A DNA stretch of 47,599 bases, from assembly GCA_002633005.1 (NCBI GenBank), contig NMRA01000731.1, positions 128,944 to 176,542 of the forward strand, read 5' to 3'. A model generated the notes under the pieces. It made no database searches and was not told the DNA's origin. It saw nothing but the letters and a program-made list of their open reading frames with translations. The DNA comes from Phoronis australis (lineage: Eukaryota > Phoronida > Phoronidae). Made by a program: the position numbers and the translations under genes. This document shows positions 1 to 10,800 of this stretch, in pieces (the stretch's first letter is position 1; every line of letters begins with the position of its first letter).

Positions 1-293
1 CCCCTCCCCGTGAAATGAATTTTTCTAAGCGTTTGTTTGAGCCAATACAGTATACAGCTTTCCACCAAGGCTAGGTGATGCAAGACATTATTCTTTGTTG
101 CATTATAGTAACTGGTCTTGGCTAATTATCATTTTATGGCCTGGTCATCCATTCAGCCAAAAGTAGTTCCAGAGGTGGCTTATCAGCCAATTATTCACGC
201 ATGCTGACTCACAATAGAAGCCTGATAAGAGTGAAGGTGGATAAATGTGGTGTTCCTACAGTTTCTTGTTTTAGTGGATGTGTTCACGACATG
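1..293 (+). repeat. Interspersed repeat, copy 1
   Basis: From ccccgtgaaatga to ttcacgacatg this matches 2455-2747 closely. The segment from about 131 to 287 reappears inverted at 11544-11700. Its left edge (ttttctaagcg) resembles the end of the transposon at 41367-42779. Confidence 0.8.
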
Positions 294-2224
294 ATGCGGG
301 CGACAAGGAACAATTTGTTGTGCAGATGCACATTAACTCCCTCAGGATCAAAACTACGTTTCGTATTAGTTTTCCCTAGCATCTTCCTATCATACGTACA
401 CCTACTTAACTCAATATTAAGAGGACTTTGTGAACGAAAGGACTGAGGGTCCACACAGAGCTGCTTTATGCTTGGCTTCAACTTCAATTTGAGTAACAGC
501 TCTGTAACTGTGAGACCTTGGATATGTAGTAAACAAATTTCCATCTGGTTGTGTGGTTCCAGGGTGGTTCTGTTAAATCTTTTTTCTCGTTACATGGTAT
601 ATATTTCGTATTTGAAGTTCCCGAAGAACGAAGATAAGGTATTTTGCTATACGTATGTGAACTATTGTAAAAATGGACAATTTTTGTGAATAAGGTTTAA
701 GATATCCTTTTTTAATGACCTGGATGTGTGGGCAAAAATTCACTAATAAAACTCCGTGATTCAAATCAAAAGGAAATCACTCTTAGAAATAACAGAACAT
801 GAACGAAACTCACAAATGTTTCTATCATGCATATCATCTGCCTCTGGTACGTGGCTATAAATCACTGCTGCTCATCCCGTTTGCTACAGCAATATTGAAC
901 AGAACATCACTGGATGACCGGAAGGGCCACTAAAATTACTAGTACTCACCAAAAGCCAATGAAGAAGTTAGCGTAAACATTACAGAAATATGCTGGCAAA
1001 GTAATAATAACAATAACAACAGTATGAAAATTGATATACAGAAAAATCTCATCAATATCGGATAAAAAATAATTGACAGAATTAACATTTTTCAAAGTCT
1101 TCTGACATTGTTGTGAATGTCCACATTAACTTAACTATGCCTGTTGGCAGGTAGTGAGTGTATAGAACTTAATTTATATAATGTTTATTTGGTGCTACAA
1201 ATATTTTGTGAAAAACAAGAAAAAACAATTGTCACGTGTCTGCCATATTGAGTCTTAAATAGGGCCGACGTAGATTACACAACTGGCGACACTCCAGTCT
1301 TGCTGTATTTACCTACAATGCCGTAAACATTCGTCAGGCACATTTGCTGCCTCGTTTTCAAGCCACTGGAGTTTCACATATTATTTGTTGTTGTCTGATT
1401 CTCAAGAATTTTTTCTCCATTGCATTACTCTATTCGTCCTTCTAATGCCAACAAAGTACTACTTCTGGGATGTTGGCTGCAACTCCTACGTGAACAAGTT
1501 TGATAAACTGGACAAATACCCATGAATGCGTGACCCGAAATTCTTCGCCTTTTCGATATTTGAGGGCGTTCTCCCATTTAGTGACTACCAGAAATAGAGA
1601 GGTTGTGAGCATGCGATAATATCTAGCTCCTTTGTTAATTCCGGAGCACATGCAGGCCAATCATCTATCAGACATATTACTGACCACAAGCGAATAGCCA
1701 AACCCAGTGTGCGTTGGTACGTTGGGATAGAATAGATTGTCTTAACTTCAGTTGTAGTTGGGTGATTTTGGTGATTCAAAAACTAAACATAATCTGCATT
1801 TGAGGATCGATTCAGAAATGTATTGATTTATATTCCAACATTTTATAACTTAGCTTTTATTTTTAACAGCACAGCCCATTCTGGCTAGATATTATCATAT
1901 CGGAGATTAGAGCAATTACCGAACAAAAGAGAACTTAGACCCTCCAACCATAAATGCCAGAATGGAGTAATCAGCGGTGTAAGAATACTGGCTACAGCAG
2001 TCATCCACTCAACTTGTTGTTGTGCTTACATTACCCAACAAGTTGGACTTAATGTGAGAACACCGTTATGACATCAACGAGATGTGCGAAAATGTGCCCG
2101 ATTTTGAAAACTAGGTCACATGGGACATATCGCCATGTAATCCGGGACGGCCCTTATTGGCAAGATATTGCGGGACTAACAGTAGCTGCATATCATGGAC
2201 TTCAAATGGCATGGACTCTAGATG
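294..2224. other. Upstream region without a gene
   Basis: No supported ORF. The sequence lies between two copies of the interspersed repeat and may in part belong to the same larger element. A cacgtgtctgccatattgag motif near 1234 recurs in variant form at 8950, 10361, 11514 and 13588. Confidence 0.4.
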
Positions 2225-2454
2225 GCGATTCAGCGGCGACGCATCAGTCGGCAAGTTTTCGCCCTGTGATGAGCACAATTTTTTGAAAAATTATCGTAAT
2301 TTAACAACGGAAGTTCATAGCAATGCACCACAATTTTGTAGAAAGACTGTCATAGGCTAAAAATTCGTCACAAAGCGTAAATTTTATGAATCCTAGCTTC
2401 CGATTTTACCCGTTTGGGAAACCGGCTTTCAACTGCCGTAGGCTACAATAAGAA

Positions 2455-2747
2455 TCGCTCCCCGTGAAATGATTTTTCTAAGCGTTTATTAGAGCCAATA
2501 GAGTATACAGCTTTCCACCAAGGCTAGCTGATACTAGGACATTATTCTTTGTTGCTTTAGTAACTGGTATTGGCTAATATTATCATTTTATGGCCTGGTC
2601 ATCCATTCAGCCAAAAGTAGTTCCAGAGGTGACTTATCAGCCAATTATTCACGCATGCTGACTCACAATAGAAGCCTGATAAGAGTGAAGGTGGATAAAT
2701 GTGGTGTTCCTACAGTTTCTTGTTTTAGTGGATGTGTTCACGACATG
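2455..2747 (+). repeat. Interspersed repeat, copy 2
   Basis: Second copy of the repeat at 1-293, with a few substitutions and small indels. It is preceded (2225-2480) by sequence related to the right part of the element at 41367-42779, so a larger related element may span this area. Confidence 0.8.
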
Positions 2748-3135
2748 TTGCTAGTGGAACTAAACCCTACTCAGCAATTTTGGATTGCTGGTAGCCATTT
2801 TTGGCGAGAATTTGCAATTTGTAATAAAGTTACAAACACTACAGATTTTTTTGCTTTATAGCTCTGATCAAAGCCAATAACTTTAAGAAGTCTATCCCAT
2901 TGTAATCCCCAAAATGTGCTTTTTGGCTCTAAAACTAAGTGTGTTCCTGTATAAATTGAGATACGTTGTTTTCTGTTTTTTTGTTTTAAGAAAATACTCA
3001 TGGGTTGATGCCCTGGCTCATCCAAAATTTCCCAAATTTTCACTTTTAAGCGCGTACGCTAAGCTAATACAGCCTACCCCCAAATTATTATCCTACAATT
3101 CTTTGTGAACGCCTGTTTAATTAGAATTTCCAACT

Positions 3136-3355
3136 TTGAAAAATACGTAACTTTTCAGAAACAGTCAGTTTCAGTCGAATATACACTGGTGCCCGGCCTT
3201 AGCTTCTTGATCACTTAACCGATGGACCATTTGGGTAAAAGCTCATTGAAAAGTACGTAACTTTTCAGAAACGGTCAGTTTCAGTCAAATATACAGTGGT
3301 GCCCGGCCTTAGCTTTTTGATCACTTAACCGATGGACCATGTGGGTAAAAGCTCA
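3136..3355 (+). repeat. 110-bp tandem duplication
   Basis: Two adjacent copies (3136-3245 and 3246-3355) share tacgtaacttttcagaaac, the ggtgcccggccttagct stretch and a cttaaccgatggaccat tail, with few differences. Confidence 0.9.
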
Positions 3356-3759
3356 TCGCGACTTCTTAAAAAATTACACCCACTTAAGGGCTCACCCTCT
3401 GTTTTTAAGTACTCAGGGCAGTAACCCCGATGAGTATAGTATGTCTTTTACATTATGTTAGCAAATATGCAAAATGCAGTTTCTCAGTTCCCCAAAATTT
3501 TATGTCCATGGGACATTGTTTTAATTTTAAGCCATTTCCTGCTTTTTCAGCTCCAACAAATATGTAAAAAGTGCTGCAGCAGAATTACATAAAACTTTAA
3601 CTCCTTTGTCCCCTTTTTAATACGGCAAAACCCAATTGTTTGGACACAATTGCTCACAAACCCAGTCTAACCTGAGGCCAAAAGCCAGGCGTAATTTTTT
3701 TCCAGCAATATGTAAAGCAAGCGCTATCATTTGTTTGCCCTTATTGATAGTCTGCTTCC

Positions 3760-3853
3760 CTACATAAGCGGCTGCACAGCAGCCAGACCTCATTCAGTAG
3801 TATGCACAGCATGAGGGCACCTACTGCTTGGCGACTGTGGAAAGCCCTGGAAG
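3760..3853 (+). promoter_or_regulatory. Possible alternative promoter and first exon of the BCL11 homolog
   Basis: A TATA-like ctacataagc near 3763-3775 lies about 25-30 bp before an initiator-like tcattcagt near 3791. ATG at 3811 opens 14 codons (MRAPTAWRLWKALE plus one base) that run into a GTCAGT donor at 3854, ending in phase 1. That phase is the one required by the acceptor at 7416 and would give Ala at the junction. There is no similarity to the canonical BCL11 N-terminus, so this is only a candidate and may be chance. Confidence 0.2.
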
Positions 3854-4779
3854 GTCAGTTGTTAAGGCCAAACCTTTTTAGAGGAAATTTATATTGAGCT
3901 GGTATTTAAATTCTGTTTGCGTGACGAGGCATTTTACTTTTGAATGAGTCTACTTTTGGGTTCTAATTTGTTTGTTTTATTCAAACATTGATTTTGAGTT
4001 TGCATGTTGGTTTGATATTTGCTTAGTGGGTTTGACTTTTTTGTATGATTGGCTATTTTTGCTGGCTTTCGTAAAATGTCAAAAGGGGGGTGATTAGAGA
4101 AATGGTGATGAAGTATTTGAAGTAATCATTCCAGTTTATGTAGAAATTGCAAAAAAATGTTTATTTTGTTTGAACAGGCAAAGTTTAGAACATTCTGGGT
4201 GTGTTTTGCTGACTAAAAAATGAACAGAGCAAGCTTGACTACCATACTTTAAGCTGGAACAAAGAGTATTTGTTTAGAATCCAAGGAAGCACAATTGATC
4301 ATAGGAAATCCAGTGTAAGATAGCTGTTATTTATATTGAACACATACTTCAGATACTCAGTTAACTGATTAATCCTAAGTTTCAGCCTGCAATCCATGAG
4401 TATTTAATTTTACGTCTGCTCACCATTGACCTGGAGTCTTCTGATGTGCCAAGCTCATGAACCAGCTAAATGAATTGTGTAACAAGATGGATAACCTTGG
4501 TGCACCGAATTGTATTCTTAACTTAGTGACCTCTAAATTGAATTTTTGGTATTTCTGCTTTTGCTAACATTTGGTATTTGTTTCAGTTTCCTGCACATGT
4601 CAAATTCTTAGTTTTGAAAATAGCTTACTAATTCACAATGAAATCAAATTCTCATTTATTCATCTTTTGTTCACTTGTGAACATGTTCATGAGGAACTTG
4701 GTGTGCATGTGAATTGTTCATTCTTTAGTAGTGGTGGTGGATCAAGGGTTAGTCGATGAGGTGGTTTATAGAATATATA

Positions 4780-5048
4780 CAGTACTCGCCAAAAGTATTC
4801 AGACAAAATGGCAAGGTATTCCCCGTCATAACTTCTGGGAGAAATCGAAATTTGTGGTCAGAGCAGCCTTCGGTCATGTCCGAGAATCAAGGAATTAACG
4901 GGGAAAATTAGTCTGGTGGCTAATCCAGTTTGTAATTAGAATTTTGCAGCCATGATGGCTGTGTTTTTGTTGTAAACAGAATTAGCCATCATGGTGGGGG
5001 ATGGGGGGGGCGAACGGTTTTATGTCTGATTAATTTTGTCTTGTACTG
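4780..5048. mobile_element. Tc1/mariner-like MITE, 269 bp
   Basis: The left end CAGTACTCGCCAAAAGTATT and the right end ...TTTTGTCTTGTACTG are imperfect inverted repeats, flanked by TA on both sides (4778-4779, 5049-5050). There is no coding capacity. Related ends occur at about 28880-28936 and 30860-30912. Confidence 0.65.
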
Positions 5049-5739
5049 TATATTCAGCAAGATAATGAGAATAGCTCTTTTAAATGAACTGGAAAAAGCG
5101 AAATATTATAGAATGAAGTTAATGGAATGATGCTGTATGTTAACTGACCTGAATTGGTTGGGATTTTATAGTTTTATGACTGTTTGTCATTTTTACCCTG
5201 TAGAGACTCAGACAGCATCTGCCTGTGGAAAGCAAAACTACGGTGAAATCTCACTAGTTCGGACAACAATAATTGTCAAAAGTAGTCTTTTTTCATTTTT
5301 CAAAAGCTTCTAGCACTGATATGAATATCCACATTTTCTGAGTTTCATTGTCTGAAGGTAGCTCTGGTGTGGATCTTCAAAACTGGTGCTAAATATTTTC
5401 TTTAAAAAAATGGAAAAATCACATTTCTGTTGTCGTCGGTATTTTGTCCTAAATTGGTGAGATTCTACAGCACTGTCACACCATAGAATATTTTACTCGG
5501 GACTCCCATTTCGCTCACGCACTAAACTCATTTCACAAGGGTACCTTGATTAAGATGTTTGTGCCCGGTTTGTTAACTAGGCTATAAAAGTGCAAAATAA
5601 CTAAATGATGCTCAGGCAAATTCCACCTCAGTACTCATCACTGCTCGAAATCAAATGGGGAAGCTGATACAATAGAAAACCTTCACTTGCGGACAAAAAA
5701 AAAATGACCAGCTCATACCCTGAGCAGAAAGTGAAACAA

Positions 5740-5985
5740 ATTGACGAAAGTCTCACTATAAAATATTAACCAAACTCCGAATAATTCAAAAAGCATCAGG
5801 CTGATTAACGCCAGCGAACTGTCTCACTATAAAATATTAAATGAACTCAGACATTAAAAATAGCCTCAGGAATGTATGATAAGTGTCACACTATAAAATA
5901 TTAACTCGTCTCCTATCATTCAAAAAGCATCAACCTCAGGAAAGCAAAATAGCTGACACTATGAAATATTAACTGGATTCAAAAG
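5740..5985 (+). repeat. Diverged tandem array, about 65-70 bp period
   Basis: Four spaced occurrences of ctcactataaaatattaa-like sequence, each followed by a variable segment often containing attcaaaaagcatcag or cctcagg. Copies are decayed and uneven in length. Confidence 0.65.
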
Positions 5986-6177
5986 AGCAGTAACACGAAT
6001 TAACTTGCAGCAGGAATGAGGCCTAATTTCAGAATTTGTCCAGTGTATGTGGCTAAACATGGCTAAACTGCAAGCGTTTTATTTAGTAGCAAAAATACCA
6101 GTAATTTGACAAGTTAAAAGTGTCACTTGCAGTCGCATTGTGGGTGCTTTGAGTGTTTTTGCTGACACCTTTGTAGC

Positions 6178-6348
6178 CCATAGGTGGATCCAGAAGGGTC
6201 AAAGGGGCCCGGACCACCCTTTTTCCCTTGGTTTTAGTGATGTGGAATCTAGAATTTTAAAATTGTTGACTTGGACCCCTCTTTTTAAAAAAAATTGATC
6301 CGACCCCCCCTTTTAAAAAATCCTGGATCTGGCCTTGTAGCCAGGCTT
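6178..6348. mobile_element. Short MITE-like inverted-repeat element
   Basis: gtggatccagaagggtcaaagg on the left and ttaaaaaatcctggatctgg on the right form imperfect inverted termini around runs of C and T. It is non-coding and no clear target duplication was seen. Confidence 0.4.
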
Positions 6349-6456
6349 CCTAGTTCAAACAATAAACATGCAACAAAATAGGTGCTACATCTCACTTCCC
6401 AACCCACCTGAACTTCGAGTGCTTCTTGCCAGGTTGGGATTATGGTAACCACTAAG

Positions 6457-6672
6457 TACCGTAATCGTTCGGGTTAACGCCCATGCTCAGTTAACCGCCC
6501 ACCCCTACTTTAGGTGGATTTTCGATTCAACCGCCCACTGCTCGGTTAACCGCCCCCCTGCTATTTTTGAAGATTTCCAATTAAGCGCCCACCTCTCGGT
6601 TAAGCGCCCATCCCCTACTTTTGACGATTGGTGATTACCGCCCTGTGCTTATAGGAAACGCGAATCCCCGAC
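6457..6672 (+). repeat. Transposon end with internal CGCCC modules
   Basis: It starts taccgtaatcgttcgggtta, close to the taccgtattcgcc terminus at 41365. About three modules of roughly 55 bp follow, each with two copies of (g)gttaa(c/g)cgccca. The opposite end was not found. Confidence 0.5.
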
Positions 6673-7415
6673 CTTTTAGATTAAGATCNACACAATATCC
6701 GTTAAACACTCCATCATCAAAATTTAATTGACTGAAAATAAAAAGAATTTTGATTCAGGTCAGAGATTGAAATGTCAGATGTGAGACAAGGTGTATGATG
6801 CTGGGGCCAGCGTTGTATGAATTTCAACCAAAGCCCTTCGACCAGTGATAGTGTTTTTTCACCTGATATATACTGTGCCCGCTTCAAGGTACGATATCAA
6901 TATCATCAAACAGTTTGTGTACATCTTAACTTGGAGTTTCATAACATTCCACCAACAAATATCAACTTTACACGTTGTTTGTGATTGTACCCTATGTTTA
7001 AGTATTATGAAAATTCATTTGGCCTTGGAAAATGCAGTTTTAAACAAACTAAAATGGAAAAGTTAACCAGCTGCAGTTAAGGAATGTGTTTTGACAATAT
7101 GTCGTTTGGGTGTTGTTGTCACTTCTTACACAATAATATCCTGACCGCCATAATATCCTGACCGTATGGAAACGTATTTCTGTTTTTCACGAGGTCAGTT
7201 AAGGGTGGTAATTCATGTTGTTAATCTCCCTCTGCCAGATTTACCATCCTTATCTTTATTTAAAGATTAAAACTGATTTCAGGTTAAAGTATTAACTGTA
7301 GCGTGTCTGTTCTGCATGGTCATTGGGAGATAATGTCCTGAAATTAAAGCCCTGAGTTTTGAACCTCAAAACGCAGCACTCCAATTAACACATCTACCTC
7401 CTGTCACTGTTTCAG

Positions 7416-7832
7416 CTGACCAAGGCCACGACCTGCTGATATGCGGTGACTGCCATGAGGAATTCCCACTCCAGTCCATCATCAGCTTCATACAACATAA
7501 AGTTCGCCGCTGCGACAAGGAGAATGTTAAGCCTTGCCCCGGGGATGACGACTCGACGCCACGCAAGGACGATGACAAATCAGACGTGACTGCGGTGAAT
7601 TGCGTCGGCGTCACCAGCATCACAGCACCAATCTTACTCAAGGGTCCCCATTGCTCACAGGACAACGGTCATTGCGGGGACACCGCCGCTGTGTTTCCGA
7701 TGCCTTCTCCAGTCATCACCGACCCCCCGCCATTGATCCCCAAGGAAGTGGTAGAGAACTCCGTCTTTCAGATGACCAGAGGTCAACGGGATGTAAAACG
7801 TGTCGATCAAGCAGTGAACACCAATTACACAG
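7416..7832 (+). CDS. BCL11: BCL11 homolog, internal exon with N-terminal CCHC finger
   Basis: The exon follows acceptor ctgtttcag (AG at 7414-7415) and ends before donor GTGAGC at 7833. It is 417 nt: two bases completing a codon, 138 codons, then one base, so it is phase 1 at both ends. The encoded segment DQGHDLLICGDCHEEFPLQS, followed by a helix ending HKVRRC, matches the N-terminal CCHC finger of BCL11 proteins, which in vertebrates supports self-association. The rest is a low-similarity linker rich in Pro, Asp and Thr, as expected for this exon. Reading through the donor would add about 60 residues before a stop at 8014, so intron retention would give a truncated protein. Confidence 0.9.
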
Positions 7833-10800
7833 GTGAGCTATCTCTCATTTTTGTGTGTCGAGAAAAATATGGATGTTTTGAAGTAATTACAGTTAAAATT
7901 CTACAGATAATAATAATTGTAAATCATCCTGAAGGGTCTGTAAATTGTTGCGGCAAAGGGAGAGAGCTCCAACCACTGTTTATGTTTGACACGTGCATTA
8001 GTAAAAATTGTTAGTTACACCCAGGAAAGCGGATTGTCATGACATCAAAAGCCTTGGTCACCAATCCATCATCAGTGCCCAAGGCTAATCTTTCTATTGT
8101 TGAGCTTAATTGGTTAAGTATGATCTGATCTGATCTGGTCATAAACTTGTAAACAACTCTGCCCTAATTTAAAAAAGCTTTAAAACTAAAATTTTGAGAA
8201 AATAACCTTTGCAGTGTTCGCCAGCAAGAAAATTTAACAGAGTTGGGTCTTTGATTTTCTAGAAATCGGATAGCTATTAACTAAAATTACAACTTTAAAT
8301 TGTACCTCAAACATTGACTTGCTGACTGCTGGTTACATTTTCACTTCATTAATTACGGGATCTCCATTAAGCAGTGCAAAGGTGCCCGAATATACGCTCC
8401 TGCTGCAGTAACATGAGAACTTCCCGGCAAGCTCTCTGCTTCTTTTAGATAAAAAGGAGACTGGTTACAGGCACAATTAATCATGATAAAATACGATCTC
8501 TGGAAAATGTTCCTACGTGCAGCAAAATCTGCATGCTGGTTGTATTTTATGCCGCCGCCCCCTCCCCCCTTGGTCTTCTTAATCCTCTCATGCAATTTAG
8601 ATTTCAAATAGATGTTGGAATTCCGTGCAGTAAAGCGACGAATAAAAACATAAAATAGTAAAACTAGCAAAACTAAAACGACGAGCGTCGGTACTTAACT
8701 ATATTAAAATATCCCCACGTTTTGAGCAATGCGCTCTTTGTCAGGTCTGTAGCACACCCTTGACAAAGAGCGCATCGCTCGAAACGTGGGGATATTTAAT
8801 ATATTTTAGTACCGACGCTCATTTTAGTGTTACTAGTTTTACTAATTTAGATTTCCCATCTTTCAAAGGCTTAAGATGCTCTAGCAAAGGGCTCAGTGAT
8901 TGTTGTACCAAAAAAAAACCACGCAACCAACGTTGGCAAAGTCAAATTTCACTTGTCCACCATATTGCGTCCTAAACTGTTGAATTTTTACTGTAAATCA
9001 TTTTTCTCTTGTTCCCACATAGAGTTCATAGGGTTTTAGACTGCTGTCATCCTTGTTGTGACGTGCACCGTCTGTCCAAGGTCCACCTTTCTGTGTACCA
9101 ACAATTTTGGTGAAATGAAATCATTCGACTACAAAAAAAAATTGATCACTGATGTTGAAACTTCTGGGAAAAGCTTGTGACTTAGGTTGTTTTTATTTAA
9201 AATTTAATCACATTCTCATTCGTAATTCCACGGCATTTTTTTCATTGATTTTGAAAGAGCAGCGCTCAACTGTCCAGTTTAATGAAGCAGAACGGGAGAT
9301 CTTATCTACTCAGATTAATATTAACGCATGTGTCGTAACTGCTTTTGTCTCAGTATTGGGCTCTCCTGTGGATCAATGAATGAGTTCCTTCACGCAATGC
9401 AAATACAATGTGATACAAAATTCCGAGAAACAGCCGTGGTCTGTTGAATGGGTATTCATAAATTTATGACTATAGTTTGCTTACCTTAATGATTTNTATT
9501 GTTGATCTTGGTTAAGTATGATCTGATCTGATCTGGTCATAAACTTGTAAACAACTCTGGCCTAATTTAAAAAAGCTTTAAAACTAAAATTTTGAGAAAA
9601 TAACCTTTGCAGTGTTCGCCAGCAAGAAAATTTAACAGAGTTGGGTCTTTGATTTTCTAGAAATCGGATAACTATTAACTAAAATTACAACTTTAAATTG
9701 TACCTCAAACACTGACTTGCTGACTGCTGGTTTCATTTTCACTTCATTAATTACGGGATCTCCATTTTAAGGCAGGTTCATTAAGCAGTGCAAAGGTGCT
9801 CGAATATACGCTCCTGCTGCAGTAACATGAGAACTTCCCGGCAAGCTCTCTGGTTCTTTTAGATAAAAAGGAGACTGGTTACAGGCACAATTAATCATGA
9901 TAAAATACGATCTCTGGAAAATGTTCCTACGTGCAGCAAAATCTGCATGCTGGTTGTATTTTATGTCGCCGCCCCCTCCCCCCTCGGTCTTCTTAATCCT
10001 CTCATGCAATTTAGATTTCAAATAGATGTTGGAATTCCGCGCAGTAAAGCGACAAATAAAAATATAAAATAGTAAAACTAGCAAAACTAAAACGACGAGC
10101 GTCGGTACTTAACTATATTAAAATATCCCCACATTTCTAGCGATGCGCTCTTTGTCAAGTCTGTAGCACACCCTTGACAAAGAGCGCATCGCTCGAAACA
10201 TGGGGATATTTAATATATTTTAGTACCGACGCTCATTTTAGTGTTACTAGTTTTACTAATTTAGATTTCCCATCTTTCAAAGGCTTAAGATGCTCTAGCA
10301 AAGTGCTCAGTGATTGTTGTACCAAAAAAAACCATGCAACCAACGTTGGCAAAGTCAAATTTCACTTGTCCACCATATTGCGTCCTAAACTGTTGAATTT
10401 TTACTGTAAATCATTTTTCTCTTGTTCCCACATAGAGTTCATAGGGTTTTAGACTGCTGTCATCCTTGTTGTGACGTGCACCGTCTGTCCAAGGTCCACC
10501 TTTCTGTGTACCAACAATTTTGGTGAAATGAAATCATTCGACTACAAAAAAAAATTGATCACTGATGTTGAAACTTCTGGGAAAAGCTTGTGACTTAGGT
10601 TGTTTTTATTTAAAATTTAATCACATTCTCATTCGTAATTCCACGGCATTTTTTTCATTGATTTTGAAAGAGCAGCGCTCAACTGTCCAGTTTAATGAAG
10701 CAGAACGGGAGATCTTATCTACTCAGATTAATATTAACGCATGTGTCGTAACTGCTTTTGTCTCAGTATTGGGCTCTCCTGTGGATCAATGAATGAGTTC

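Larger units (their letters stand above)
3854..7415. other. Region 5' of the BCL11 CCHC exon
   Basis: No coding exon recognised besides the candidate at 3811-3853. It holds the MITEs at 4780 and 6178, the tandem array at 5740 and the CGCCC-module repeat at 6457. The canonical MSRRKQ exon was looked for here and not found. Confidence 0.5.

Noticed and set aside
7586-8014. 142-codon + strand ORF starting inside the BCL11 exon
   Set aside because: It is the correct frame of the exon read through its donor. The part after 7832 is intron.
8353-8670. 105-codon - strand ORF with a poly-Gly run, repeated at 9767-10084
   Set aside because: It occurs because the DNA is duplicated, extends into the hairpin, and has no recognised domain or splice signals.
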